Shown: one piece after another, positions 8,226 to 17,370 of the stretch
Numbering within the stretch: the first letter of the stretch is position 1
How the letters are laid out: the number at the start of each line of letters is the position of its first letter
Assembly: GCA_046154965.1 (NCBI GenBank)
Contig: JBJXDY010000055.1
Location: forward strand, 1-64,000
DNA: 64,000 bases
From: DATKFM01 sp046154965
GTDB lineage: Bacteria > Pseudomonadota > Alphaproteobacteria > Dongiales > Dongiaceae
Direction: 5' to 3'
Position numbers and translations under genes: made by a program
Notes under the pieces: generated by a model
Database searches by the model: none
What the model was told of the DNA's origin: nothing
Seen by the model: the letters and a program-made list of their open reading frames with translations, nothing else

Positions 8226-9779
8226 TCAGGTTGTTTTGAACTCCTGTGCCAACCAGCCGCCGCCCGGGAAGTAGCCGGGATTCATTCCCTTGCGAGAGCC
8301 GATGAAGGCTGCCGGGAACGTAATCCAAACATAGGCGCCGGTGCTTTCCATGATGTCCTGCATGCGGACATACATGGCGCCGCGCTTGGCGGTGTCCTTC
8401 TCAATGAGCGCCTTGCTCCAGAGATCCTCGAACTCCGGATCGGACCAGCGTTCCCAGTTCCACACGCCGACTTGGCTCTTCGTGAACCACTGCATGGCGT
8501 CGGCTGGTTCCGGGCCCGTGCGATAGGCGATGATGGTAAGCTGCAGATCCTTCCACTGTTCGCCCTTGGATTCCTGGCCGAGCTCCCAATAGGGACCGGA
8601 ATCGGTCGGCATCAGCTCCACCGTGATGCCGACATCACCGAGATTGGCCTGGATCACCTGCGCGGTGGTCTCGTCTGTGGAGCTGGTGACGTCGTAGTGC
8701 AGGGTCAGTGAAAGGTCGGAAACTCCGGCCTCGGCCAGCAGCGCCTTGGCCTCCTCGGGATTGTAGCTGTATCCGGCCTTCTCCCGGTGGCCCAGGATTC
8801 CCTGGGGCACGATACCAGTGCCTACTGGAGAAGTGCCGGAATAGGACGCGGCGATCACGGACTCCGCATCGACCGCGCGCTGGATCGCCTTGCGTACGCG
8901 GATGTCCTTGAGCTTCGGGTGATCGATGTTCATGCCCATCCACTGGTACCACAGACCCTTGATCGTGGTGAGTTCGGTATCCGGGAAGGGCGACTTAGCA
9001 AAGGACGCCGCCGTTTCAGGCATCAGATACGCCGCCTGGACCTCGTTGGCCTGCAGTGCCAACTCCGCCGCCTTCTCGTCGCCGACGATCAGGACCTGTA
9101 CCTCCTGGAAGGCGGGCTTGGTGCCGGCCCAGTTCGGATCGGCCTTCAGCACGATCTTCTCACGCGGCGTCCAGTCGGTCAGCCGGTAGGGGCCGAGCTG
9201 CGCCGGCAGTGGCGTGGTGTATTTCTGATCCGGCATCGCCGCCACCTTCGACTTCGGCAGGATGAAGCCGGAATCGAAGGCCAGTGACATCAGCCAGATG
9301 GCGACGAACGGCGACTTCAGCACGATGGTGCCGCTATACTTGTCCTTCACCTCGACGTGGTCCAGCGTCTCCCAGCGCGTGCCCCAATCGGTGCTGGGAT
9401 AGCGCTCGAACGTGAATTTCACGTCCTCGGCGGTGAGTTCGCCGGCGTCGTCGCTCCACATCAGGCCCTGTTTCAACGTGAAGTCGATGTGCAGGTCATC
9501 GATCTGCTCGATCTTCTCCACATACTCGGAAGGCACCCAGCTCCAGACACCCTTGTCGTCGAGCCGGAGCCGCGCGAGGCTCGGCATGGTAGCGAAGAGC
9601 ACCGTGCCTTCGATGTCGAGGGCCATGTAGCCGGGGTCGAGCACCGCGAGATCCGAAGTGCTGGCGATCTTCAGCACGCCGTTCTCGGCGCTGATCGCCT
9701 GCTTCGGGCGCAACCCGAGCGCGGCCAGCGTGGTCAGCGCCGCCGAACTGCCGAGCAATGTGCGACGTGTCAGCTCCAT
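8226..9779 (-). CDS. ABC importer solute-binding protein, family 5 (SBP_bac_5)
   Basis: This is a 517-residue periplasmic binding protein of the peptide/opine/nickel class. The N-terminus MELTRRTLLGSSAALTTLAA has a twin arginine and a hydrophobic stretch, so Tat export is likely. Class features include LTAEDVKFTFERY and DIRVRKAIQRAVDAESVIAA. An upstream in-frame ATG exists at 9791, but a GGAGAGA ribosome site overlaps it and points to the ATG at 9779. This is the first gene of the importer operon, divergent from an XRE regulator and the MttB/amidase/DMGDH operon. That context suggests its ligand is the precursor they degrade; family 5 proteins bind very varied ligands. Confidence 0.9.
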   Translation of the reverse strand: MELTRRTLLGSSAALTTLAALGLRPKQAISAENGVLKIASTSDLAVLDPGYMALDIEGTVLFATMPSLARLRLDDKGVWSWVPSEYVEKIEQIDDLHIDFTLKQGLMWSDDAGELTAEDVKFTFERYPSTDWGTRWETLDHVEVKDKYSGTIVLKSPFVAIWLMSLAFDSGFILPKSKVAAMPDQKYTTPLPAQLGPYRLTDWTPREKIVLKADPNWAGTKPAFQEVQVLIVGDEKAAELALQANEVQAAYLMPETAASFAKSPFPDTELTTIKGLWYQWMGMNIDHPKLKDIRVRKAIQRAVDAESVIAASYSGTSPVGTGIVPQGILGHREKAGYSYNPEEAKALLAEAGVSDLSLTLHYDVTSSTDETTAQVIQANLGDVGITVELMPTDSGPYWELGQESKGEQWKDLQLTIIAYRTGPEPADAMQWFTKSQVGVWNWERWSDPEFEDLWSKALIEKDTAKRGAMYVRMQDIMESTGAYVWITFPAAFIGSRKGMNPGYFPGGGWLAQEFKTT

Positions 9780-9969
9780 CAATCTCTCCATCGTTTACCG
9801 CCCTGTTGAAACCAGCGCCATCGGCACCCGGCTGGTGTCAGCTTCTGCGACTGCTCAACTGGCCAAGATGCTAGAAGCCGGTCGGACAGCGGACAATCGC
9901 CGTGGCCGCAAGTTGCGTGTCCGGTTTGGTCCTTCTACAGTATCAAGTAGCACCAGGGGCGGACGTGAC

Positions 9970-10782
9970 ATGGCCGGCAAGGATTTCGGGGTGAATCTCA
10001 GGCTGTTGTGCAGCTATGGCAAGTCCATCTCGGCAATCTGCCGCCAGGCCGGCATCAACCGCCATCAACTGCAGCGCTACCTGAACGGGAGCAGCGAACC
10101 GTCCCTGCATACCTTGCGCCGGCTATGCGACTTCTTCGGGCTGGAGGAGCACGAGATGCTGCTGCCGCATCGTGATTTCGCGATGCTGGTTCGCGTCCGT
10201 CCGCCGCGCCTGCAGCGGACGCGCGACCGCGTCTCGGAATATATGGCTGCCCATATCGATAGCCAGGACTTGGCCGTACTGGTGCACTACGAGGGCTATT
10301 ATCACGCCTATTCCCAGCCGAACCGGCGCGTACCGGAAATCCATCGGACCTTGACCCGCATCAGCATTGAGGATCGCTGCCTCATCACCAAGACGCTCGA
10401 GCGGTTCCCGGCGGGGCTTGCGGGATTGCCGCGTGTCGTCAGATATGCCGGTATCGCCTATCGCAGCGGCAACGCGCTTACGGTCATCGAGCGCCGGCCG
10501 TCGGCGCCGGAGTCGCAGTTCTTCACCATCCTCTATGGTGCGGACTCCGACGAGCTCACGTTCATGACCGGCCTCGTGATGGGCGTCTCGCCGGATTCCA
10601 CCCGCGAGATCTATTGCCTTCGCACCTGCTGGCAGTATCTGGGCAAGGAGGTCGACCTGCGGCGGCGCATTCGCGAATGCGGCCAATTCGCGCGGGACGA
10701 CCGCGTCATCAGCCGCCATATCCGATATTGCACCCAGAACGACTTGGCGGCCGGCGACGAGACGTTTTCGCCCCACTTCTGA
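9970..10782 (+). CDS. XRE-type helix-turn-helix regulator
   Basis: The 270-residue protein has an N-terminal helix-turn-helix (GKSISAICRQAGINRHQLQR, then YLNGSSEPSLHTLRRLCDFF) of the Cro/C1 type. About 200 further residues are of unknown fold, rich in Arg and aromatics (YEGYYHAYSQPN..., IYCLRTCWQYLGKEVDLRRR). I start it at the ATG at 9970; the open frame runs back into the binding-protein gene but has no similarity there. It lies between the importer operon (divergent) and the catabolic operon (same strand, 145 bp downstream), the right place for the local regulator. The C-terminal domain may bind the substrate; that is inference. Confidence 0.82.
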   Translation: MAGKDFGVNLRLLCSYGKSISAICRQAGINRHQLQRYLNGSSEPSLHTLRRLCDFFGLEEHEMLLPHRDFAMLVRVRPPRLQRTRDRVSEYMAAHIDSQDLAVLVHYEGYYHAYSQPNRRVPEIHRTLTRISIEDRCLITKTLERFPAGLAGLPRVVRYAGIAYRSGNALTVIERRPSAPESQFFTILYGADSDELTFMTGLVMGVSPDSTREIYCLRTCWQYLGKEVDLRRRIRECGQFARDDRVISRHIRYCTQNDLAAGDETFSPHF

Positions 10783-10927
10783 TCCGCTGCCGATACTCGC
10801 CATGTGCCAACTGGTGCTGATAAGACACCAGTCAGGACCATCCGATCGCCGGATCGCGCGTTGCGACCCCTCGGGGCGGTCCATACCCTATACCCGGTCA
10901 GCGCCAACAGCCCGCCGAGAGCAGTCC

Positions 10928-12493
10928 ATGCAAGAAATGCAGGCCGAAACAACACGCCGAAGAGGGCGGGAGGCGCGTCGTGCCCAGCGCGCCGCCCCGC
11001 TGCCGCAAAACCACCGGCCGGTATGGCCCGGCATGGCGGGCGGGCGATACAAGCCGCTGGCCGAAAGCGATGTCCATCGCATCCATGAGGCCGCGCTGCA
11101 GGTGCTGGAAGAAATCGGCATGGCGGACGCGCCGCCCTCTGGCGTCGAGATCCTGACTGGCGCGGGCGCCAGGCTCAACGACAACGGCAGGCTGATTTTT
11201 TCCCGCGCCCTGGTCGAGGATACCATCGCCAAGGCCGCACGGCATTTCGTGCTCCATGGCCAGGACCCGAAGCACGACCTTGAGCCGTGGGGCAATAGGG
11301 TGCATTTCGGCACCGCCGGAGCGGCCGTGCACATGGTCGACGCCGATACGCGCGTCTATCGTGAATCGACGACCAAGGACCTCTACGACATCGCCCGCAC
11401 CGTCGACGCGCTGGAGCATGTCCATTTCTTCCAGCGCACGACGGTCTGCCGTGACCTGACCGATCCGGCGGAGATGGATTTCAACACCTGCTACGCATCG
11501 GTCGCCGGAACGTCAAAGCATGTCGGCACCTCCTGGGGTGATCCGGCCCATATGCAGGCGAGCCTGGAGATGCTGCATCTCATTTCCGGCGGCGAGGACA
11601 GATGGCGCGCGCGGCCGTTTGTCAGCCAGTCCAATTGCTTCGTCGTGCCGCCGCTGAAGTTCGCCCAGGATGCCTGCCGCTGCCTGGAAGTCGCGGTGCG
11701 CGCCGGGATGCCGGTCTTCCTGGTCTCGGCGGGGCAGGCGGGCGCCACCTCGCCGGCGGCCCTGGCCGGCTCCCTGGTACAGGAGATGGCGGAATGCCTC
11801 GCCGGGCTAATCTATGTGAATGCGGTGAAGCCCGGCTCGCCGGCGATCTTCGGGCCATATTGCTTCGTCTCCGACCTGCGCACGGGCGCCATGTCCGGCG
11901 GCAGCCCGGAGCAGGCCCTGCTCTCCGCCGCCGCGGCGCAGATCACGCAGTTCTACGACCTCACCTGCGGAACAGTCTCGGGCATGACGGATTCGAAGAT
12001 CCCCGATGCGCAGTCCGGCTATGAGAAGGGGTACAATCACGCTTTGGTCGGGAATTCCGGGGCGAATCTGATCTACGAGGCTGGCGGCATGATGGCGAGC
12101 CTGCTCGGCTTCAGCCTGGAGCAGCTGGTGATCGACGACGACATCATCGGAGCCACCCAACGGACCATCCGAGGCATCGAGGTCAGCGATGCCGCGCTGT
12201 CGGTGGAGACCATCCGTGAGACCTGCCTTAGCGGCCCCAACCATTATCTCGGCAGCGAGCAGACTCTGCAGCTCATGCAGCGCGAGTACATCTATCCCGA
12301 GGTCGGCGATCGCACCAGCCCGAAGGAATGGAACGAGCGCGGCCGCACCGACGTGGTGCAACGCAGCCAGCGCCGGCTGGCGGAGATTCTGGGCGCGCAC
12401 TACCCCACCCATATTCCGCGGCATATCGACGACGCGATCCGCCAGAAGTTCCCGGTCCGCCTGGCGGCGGAACTGATGCGGCCGGCAGCATGA
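10928..12493 (+). CDS. MttB-like (trimethylamine methyltransferase family) protein, non-pyrrolysine
   Basis: This 521-residue protein belongs to the MttB superfamily. It shows HRIHEAALQVLEEIGMAD near the start, a central glycine-rich TIM-barrel region (FGTAGAAVHMVDADT, later SGGSPEQALLSAAAAQITQF) and the C-terminal GPNHYLGSEQTLQLMQREY. Archaeal MttB uses an in-frame TAG for pyrrolysine; no TAG interrupts this gene, so it is of the non-pyrrolysine type. Some members of that type demethylate glycine betaine or other quaternary amines with a corrinoid protein. No corrinoid protein gene is nearby. The amidase start overlaps its stop (ATGA). The start at 10928 removes 42 dubious codons. The substrate is inferred only. 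Confidence 0.85.
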   Translation: MQEMQAETTRRRGREARRAQRAAPLPQNHRPVWPGMAGGRYKPLAESDVHRIHEAALQVLEEIGMADAPPSGVEILTGAGARLNDNGRLIFSRALVEDTIAKAARHFVLHGQDPKHDLEPWGNRVHFGTAGAAVHMVDADTRVYRESTTKDLYDIARTVDALEHVHFFQRTTVCRDLTDPAEMDFNTCYASVAGTSKHVGTSWGDPAHMQASLEMLHLISGGEDRWRARPFVSQSNCFVVPPLKFAQDACRCLEVAVRAGMPVFLVSAGQAGATSPAALAGSLVQEMAECLAGLIYVNAVKPGSPAIFGPYCFVSDLRTGAMSGGSPEQALLSAAAAQITQFYDLTCGTVSGMTDSKIPDAQSGYEKGYNHALVGNSGANLIYEAGGMMASLLGFSLEQLVIDDDIIGATQRTIRGIEVSDAALSVETIRETCLSGPNHYLGSEQTLQLMQREYIYPEVGDRTSPKEWNERGRTDVVQRSQRRLAEILGAHYPTHIPRHIDDAIRQKFPVRLAAELMRPAA

Positions 12494-13962
12494 TTGGACA
12501 GGCAGCAAAGCTCATCATGAACCCAACTGAATACGCGAGCTATGACGCGCTCGGCCTCGCTGATCTGATCGCCCGCAAGAAGGTCTCAATACCAGAAGTG
12601 ACGGCGGCAGCACTTGCAGCACATGACGCGGTCAACCCGACCCTCAACGCGGTGATTGAGCTCTATCGCGACCGCCTGGAACGGCCCGAAGAGGGGCTCG
12701 GCAACGGACCCTTCCGCGGCGTGCCGTTCCTCACCAAGGACGTCTCGCTGCATTTCGCCGGCCGCAAGTTCGAATACGGCAGCCGGCTTTGCCAGGGCCG
12801 CGTCGCGCCGAAGGACGATTTCTACGCCGAGCTCATCCGCGCCTCGGGGGTCAATTTGATCGGCCGCAGCAACACGCCGGAGTTCTCCATGGCGCTCTGT
12901 GCCGACAATTTACTCTATGGCGCGACCTCGAATCCTTGGCGCAAAGGCTATTCGACCAGCGGCTCCTCCGGCGGTGCCGCTGCGGCCGTCGCTGCCGGCA
13001 TCGTGCCCATCGCCCATGGTTCCGACATGGGCGGCTCGATCCGCGGCCCGGCGGCTTGGTGCGGGACCGTCGGCCTGCAGCCCTCGCGCGGCCGCGTCTC
13101 TGCCGGCCCCGACGATGATGAATCCGGCTTCGGCATGGCGCAGAGTTTCGCCATCACTAGGAGCATGCGCGACACCGCCGCCATGCTCGATTGCCTCGCC
13201 GTGCCGCAGCCGGGCGACCCGTTCGTGATCCGCCAGCCCGAGCGACCATATGCCCGCTATCTCAGCGGCCCGGGTACGAAACTGCGCATCGGGTTCTCGG
13301 CCAAGCCGCTGATGGATGCGCCGGTCGATCCGGAAATCGCGGCGGCGGTCGAGGCGACGGCGGAGGCGTTGTCCGATCTCGGCCATCATGTCGAGGAGGC
13401 GGCCCCTGGCATCGACCTCGCGGCCATCGACGAGGCTTGCGTCAATGTCTGGTATTTCCAGTTCGACGAATGGCTGGATGAGCTCGGCGCGGCGATGGGG
13501 CGCAAGGTCGGACCCGACACGGTCGAGCGCGCGACCCTCGCCTTTTACCATTTCGCCCGCAAGCAGACCCCGGCGCAGTTCTTCGATGCGCTCGTCGCCT
13601 TCAACCGCTTCCGGCGCGACATCGGGCGATTCTTCACGCAGCACGATGTCTTCCTGTCGCCGACAGTGGCGCAGGTGGCGCAGCCCAACGGCATCTACGG
13701 CATGAACATCGACATTCCGCCGGAAGAGTTCCTGGTGCATGAGCAGAAGCCCTGCCAGTTCATGATCGCCTACAACGTCACCGGACAGCCGGCTCTGTCG
13801 CTGCCATTGGCGCTGCATTCCAATGGTCTGCCCATCGGCGTGCAGCTCGGCGCCCGGCCGGGCGAGGAGCATCTGCTGATCGGCCTCGGCGCCCAATTGG
13901 AACAGGCGATGCCCTGGGCTGGCCGTACCCCGCCGCTGCACGTCTCAAGACTGCGGGCCTAG
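12490..13962 (+). CDS. Amidase signature family hydrolase
   Basis: The protein has 490 residues. The Ser-cisSer-Lys triad is visible: Lys83 in FLTKDVS, the cis-serine in TSGSSGGAAAAVAAG (about 159-160), and the nucleophile Ser183 in GSDMGGSIRGPA. Family members hydrolyse amides to acid plus ammonia or amine; the substrate cannot be read from sequence. The ATG overlaps the MttB-like stop (ATGA), so translation is coupled; a second ATG at 12517 is possible. The DMGDH-like gene starts 2 bp after it. Its place between two methyl-group enzymes suggests it opens an amide bond in the same substrate. Confidence 0.92.
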   Translation: MIGQAAKLIMNPTEYASYDALGLADLIARKKVSIPEVTAAALAAHDAVNPTLNAVIELYRDRLERPEEGLGNGPFRGVPFLTKDVSLHFAGRKFEYGSRLCQGRVAPKDDFYAELIRASGVNLIGRSNTPEFSMALCADNLLYGATSNPWRKGYSTSGSSGGAAAAVAAGIVPIAHGSDMGGSIRGPAAWCGTVGLQPSRGRVSAGPDDDESGFGMAQSFAITRSMRDTAAMLDCLAVPQPGDPFVIRQPERPYARYLSGPGTKLRIGFSAKPLMDAPVDPEIAAAVEATAEALSDLGHHVEEAAPGIDLAAIDEACVNVWYFQFDEWLDELGAAMGRKVGPDTVERATLAFYHFARKQTPAQFFDALVAFNRFRRDIGRFFTQHDVFLSPTVAQVAQPNGIYGMNIDIPPEEFLVHEQKPCQFMIAYNVTGQPALSLPLALHSNGLPIGVQLGARPGEEHLLIGLGAQLEQAMPWAGRTPPLHVSRLRA

Positions 13963-13964
13963 TC

Positions 13965-16388
13965 ATGGATCACAAGCGGGTCGTCATCGTTGGCGGCGGC
14001 ATGATGGGCGTTGGACTGCTCTATCACCTCGCGGCAGAGGGTTGGACCGACATCGTGCTGCTGGAGAAGGGCGAGCTCACTTCCGGCTCCACCTGGCACG
14101 CCGCCGGTCAGTGCGCCAGCTTCCAGGGCAACTACAACGTTGCCAAAATCCATCACTATGGCAACACACTCTATCCAAAGCTTGAGGCGATGACCGGCCA
14201 ATACACCGGCTGGCATGGCTGCGGCGGTATCCGCCTCGCCACCACGAAGGAAGAGGTTGACTGGTTCAAATACGTGCTCGGTTTCTCGCGCAACATCGGC
14301 TTCCGTATGGAGGTGATTGGGCCGGACGAGATCAAACGTATCAACCCCTTCGTCACTTTGGACGGGGTGCGGGCCGGAGCCTGGACGCTGGATGACGGAC
14401 ATGTCGACCCGGCCGGATGCTGTAACGCACTCGCGATCGGCGCCAAGAAGCTGGGCGCGGAGATCAAGCGTGGCACGTTGGTCACCGGAATCACGCAGCA
14501 GGCCACCGGTTCCTGGCTGGTGCGCACGGATCAGGGCGCCTATCTCGCCGAGCATGTGGTGAACGCTGCCGGCTGCTATGCGCGCGAAGTGGGCAGGATG
14601 GTCGGCGCCGACGTGCCGATCACCAACATGGAGCACCAATACGTCGTCACCGAGGCGATCCCGGAGTTCCTGCAGCGCGGCACCGAGATCCCGGTCATGC
14701 GCGATCCCTATACCGCCGGCTATTACCGGCAGGAGCAGAAGGGCGGGCTGATTGGCATCTACGAACACCGCCAGGCGCGGGAAGCCTGGGACCATCGCGG
14801 CGGATTTCCGGAATGGCGCACCAGCAACGAACTGTTTGCCGGCGATCTCGACCGGTTAAGTCCTTGGCTGGAGCGGGCGATGGAGCGGATGCCGATCTTC
14901 GCGACCGCCGGCATCAAGCGCATGGTCAACGGTGCCATCCCGCATACGCCGGACGGATTGCCATTGGTGGGCCCGGCGGCAGGGCTCAGGAACTTCTGGA
15001 TGTGCTGCGGCGCCTCGATCGGCATCGCGCAAGGAGCCGGCTGCGGCAAATACCTGGCGCAGTGGATAGTGCATGGCGCCGCCGACATCAACATGCGCGA
15101 ATTCGATCCGCGGCGCTTTGGTCGATGGGCCGACCAGGACTATACCCGCGCCAAGTCCTTTGACGACTATCACCACATGTTCGTCACGCATCTGCCCGGC
15201 GAAGAACGCATGGCGGCGCGGCCGAAGCGCCGTTCCCCGCTCTTTGACAAGCTGACGGCCAAGGGCGCCGTTCATACCGAAGGGGCGGGATGGGAGCGGC
15301 CCAAGTGGTTCTCCCTCGACGGCCGGCAGGAACAGCCCGGCTACCGGCGCAACAACGTGTTCGAGGTCGTGGCGGCGGAATGCAGAGCCGTCCGCGAGCG
15401 GGTGGGCGTCCTCGATCTCAGCAGTTTTGCCAAGTTCGAAGTCATCGGGCGTGAGGCGCCCGCCTTCCTCGATCGCATCCTCGCCAATCGCATTCCGCGC
15501 AAGACCGGCGGCATCGCGCTGGCGCATCTGTTGACGGAAAGCGGCCGTATCGAAACTGAATTCACGGTCACGCGCCTCGCGGATGATCGCTTCTATCTCC
15601 TGTCGTCGCTGGCCGCTGAGCTGCGCGATTTCGACTTCCTCTCCCAGTACGTCCGGCCGGGCGAAGATGTCGTCATCCGCAATGCCACCGGGGATCTTGG
15701 CGTCCTGGTTGTCGCCGGACCAAAATCGCGGGCGGTTCTCCAGAGCCTGACGGCTGCCGATCTCGCGGGCTCCGCCTTCCGCTGGCTCACGGCGCGGGAG
15801 ATCGAGCTTGCTGGCGTGAGGTTGCGCGCCCTTAGGGTCAGCTATGTCGGCGAGTTGGGCTGGGAGCTGCATCTGCCCCTGGAGCGTTTGCCGGAGGTCT
15901 ATGACGCGATCTGGAACGCTGGGAAGCCGCATGGCATTGGCGATTTTGGCCTCTATGCCGTGAACAGCCTGCGGATGGAGAAGGCCTATCGGGGCTGGGG
16001 TTCCGAGCTCACCAACGAGATCACCATGATGGACGCGGACATGGAGCGGTTCGTAGACTTCACGAAACCGGACTTCGTCGGCCGCTCGGCGACCATGGTT
16101 TCGCGGCAGCGCGGCCCCTCCACCTGCCTCGTCTATCTCGATGTGGATGCTGCCGATGCGGATCCACGGGGCGGCGAAGCTGTGTTCGCCAATGGCACCT
16201 GTGTCGGTGTCGTCACGTCCGGTGCTTATTGCCACGCATCTGGCAAGAGCCTCGCCTTCGGCTATGCATTGCCGGCTCATTCCACGCCCGGCGGCCGGCT
16301 GCAGGTGGAGATCCTGGGCGAAATGCGTCCGGCCACAGTGCTGGGCGCGCCCGTCTATGACCCGAAGAATGAGCGGCTCCGGGCATGA
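13965..16388 (+). CDS. Dimethylglycine/sarcosine dehydrogenase-like FAD oxidoreductase with GcvT domains
   Basis: At 807 residues this is the DMGDH architecture: an N-terminal FAD-binding oxidoreductase (dinucleotide motif VVIVGGGMMGVG at 6-17), a linker (FAO_M) around 370-425, and aminomethyltransferase (GcvT) domains to the C-terminus, with LRVSYVGELGWELHLPLERL inside. The STWHAAGQC motif contains His45, matching the histidine that carries covalent FAD in DMGDH and sarcosine dehydrogenase. Such enzymes oxidise N-methyl groups and pass the one-carbon unit to tetrahydrofolate. It follows the amidase by 2 bp. Which N-methyl amine it uses is unknown. Confidence 0.9.
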   Translation: MDHKRVVIVGGGMMGVGLLYHLAAEGWTDIVLLEKGELTSGSTWHAAGQCASFQGNYNVAKIHHYGNTLYPKLEAMTGQYTGWHGCGGIRLATTKEEVDWFKYVLGFSRNIGFRMEVIGPDEIKRINPFVTLDGVRAGAWTLDDGHVDPAGCCNALAIGAKKLGAEIKRGTLVTGITQQATGSWLVRTDQGAYLAEHVVNAAGCYAREVGRMVGADVPITNMEHQYVVTEAIPEFLQRGTEIPVMRDPYTAGYYRQEQKGGLIGIYEHRQAREAWDHRGGFPEWRTSNELFAGDLDRLSPWLERAMERMPIFATAGIKRMVNGAIPHTPDGLPLVGPAAGLRNFWMCCGASIGIAQGAGCGKYLAQWIVHGAADINMREFDPRRFGRWADQDYTRAKSFDDYHHMFVTHLPGEERMAARPKRRSPLFDKLTAKGAVHTEGAGWERPKWFSLDGRQEQPGYRRNNVFEVVAAECRAVRERVGVLDLSSFAKFEVIGREAPAFLDRILANRIPRKTGGIALAHLLTESGRIETEFTVTRLADDRFYLLSSLAAELRDFDFLSQYVRPGEDVVIRNATGDLGVLVVAGPKSRAVLQSLTAADLAGSAFRWLTAREIELAGVRLRALRVSYVGELGWELHLPLERLPEVYDAIWNAGKPHGIGDFGLYAVNSLRMEKAYRGWGSELTNEITMMDADMERFVDFTKPDFVGRSATMVSRQRGPSTCLVYLDVDAADADPRGGEAVFANGTCVGVVTSGAYCHASGKSLAFGYALPAHSTPGGRLQVEILGEMRPATVLGAPVYDPKNERLRA

Positions 16389-16453
16389 ACGGCGATCAGC
16401 AAGGGCGAGCGGCAGCTCAGATCACGCCGCATCGCTATCTTCAGGAGGAAACC

Positions 16454-16816
16454 ATGTCGCAACTTCACGGAATAATGACCCCGGATGCCGACGGTCGTCT
16501 TGAGCCAACAGAGTTCGTCGTTCCTGCGAAGGTGGTCCGGGGGACGCCAGACGAATCCGGTTACATCTACCTAGCCTCGGAAGACGGCAAGACGGTCCTC
16601 GGCGTCTGGGCTTGTGGCGCTTATTGTGAGCGTCTCGAAAACTACCCCTATAACGAAATGTGTACAGTGATCGAGGGGGCTGTCGAGATAACCGCCGATT
16701 CAGGAGTGCCGAAGACCTATCGTGCCGGTGACACTTTCTTTATGGCAAAGGGATTCAGCGGCCTCTGGGAGTCGCGCGGTCGGTTCAAGAAGTACTTCAT
16801 GATCTGCGGCAGCTGA
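16454..16816 (+). CDS. Small cupin protein (Cupin_3/DUF861 type)
   Basis: This single-domain cupin has 120 residues. The pattern GVWACGAYCERLENYPYNEM, then CTVIEGAVEITADSG and YRAGDTFFMAKGFSGLWE matches the Cupin_3 group, found in EutQ-like and ureidoglycine-related proteins and in amine/amide operons. A textbook AGGAGG site sets the ATG at 16454, 65 bp after the DMGDH-like gene, so it is probably the last gene of this operon. Its role may be isomerase, lyase or sensor; nothing in the sequence decides. Confidence 0.85.
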   Translation: MSQLHGIMTPDADGRLEPTEFVVPAKVVRGTPDESGYIYLASEDGKTVLGVWACGAYCERLENYPYNEMCTVIEGAVEITADSGVPKTYRAGDTFFMAKGFSGLWESRGRFKKYFMICGS

Positions 16817-16940
16817 TATTGAGACAGTTTGGTCGTCGTGGATAGCGAGCATTGCGGCACGTTCTCGACCTCAGGTGATGGACGTCGCAAGAGCCGCCTC
16901 TCCGTTCTTGCTGCACTGGAAAGCCGATAGGGAGCACCCG

Positions 16941-17141
16941 ATGACGGTTCTAGGGAAATTCTTGTAGGGGAACACGACCAATGTCCTTGAAGTCGAAGGA
17001 ATCCCGATTCCTCAGCTCGTCGAGGAATATGGCTCTCCGCTGTTCATCCTTTCGGAGAACACAATCCGTCACAACTTTCGACGGCTGCATGGCGCCTTCT
17101 CGACGCATTACCCCAACGAAATCATCGTCTGTGCCGGCATG
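16941..17141 (+). pseudogene. 5' remnant of a diaminopimelate-decarboxylase-like (PLP barrel) gene with in-frame TAG
   Basis: An AGGGAG ribosome site precedes an ATG at 16941 that reads MTVLGKFL, then a TAG at 16965-16967. The same frame continues as GNTTNVLEVEGIPIPQLVEE, then YGSPLFILSENTIRHNFRRL and HGAFSTHYPNE. This is the N-terminal part of LysA-type PLP-dependent decarboxylases (the PxLxxxYGTPLFVxSE... region). Similarity stops at about 17140, where an inverted-repeat element begins; the PLP lysine and everything after it are missing. So the gene has both a nonsense codon and a truncation. It may once have belonged to the catabolic operon upstream. Confidence 0.72.
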
Positions 17142-17328
17142 TGTGTTTCAGCACCGAAGTGGGACCCCTATCGGCTATCGCCCATTCCTCTGTTTGCAAC
17201 CACAAATCTAGGAACTATTGGAGTGCCGTCCGGCGCCGATCGGGACCCCATCTCATTGGCGCTTTCGACAGTAAATTCAGTACTGTATGCGAGTCCCGGG
17301 CGGGGTCCAGGTTCGGTGCTGAAACACA
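17142..17328. mobile_element. 187-bp inverted-repeat element (MITE-like or internally deleted IS)
   Basis: The ends are perfect 17-bp inverted repeats: TGTGTTTCAGCACCGAA at 17142-17158 and its complement at 17312-17328. Three bases further in, both ends carry GGACCCC, extending the similarity to 24 of 27 positions. Another GGGACCCC copy occurs inside (about 17242). Multiple end-repeat copies resemble IS21-family ends, but no transposase is present. It abuts the point where the LysA-like gene stops. I see no obvious target duplication, so later rearrangement is likely. The family assignment is tentative. Confidence 0.6.
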
Positions 17329-17370
17329 TTTCGGTGTGTTGCATGCTGTTCCACGCTTGTTCGCAGTTTG

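Noticed and set aside
10928..12493. Pyrrolysine-type MttB
   Set aside because: The frame has no internal TAG; it is a non-pyrrolysine member.
14856..16280. Minus-strand open frame of 474 codons opposite the DMGDH-like gene
   Set aside because: Antisense shadow without recognisable motifs.
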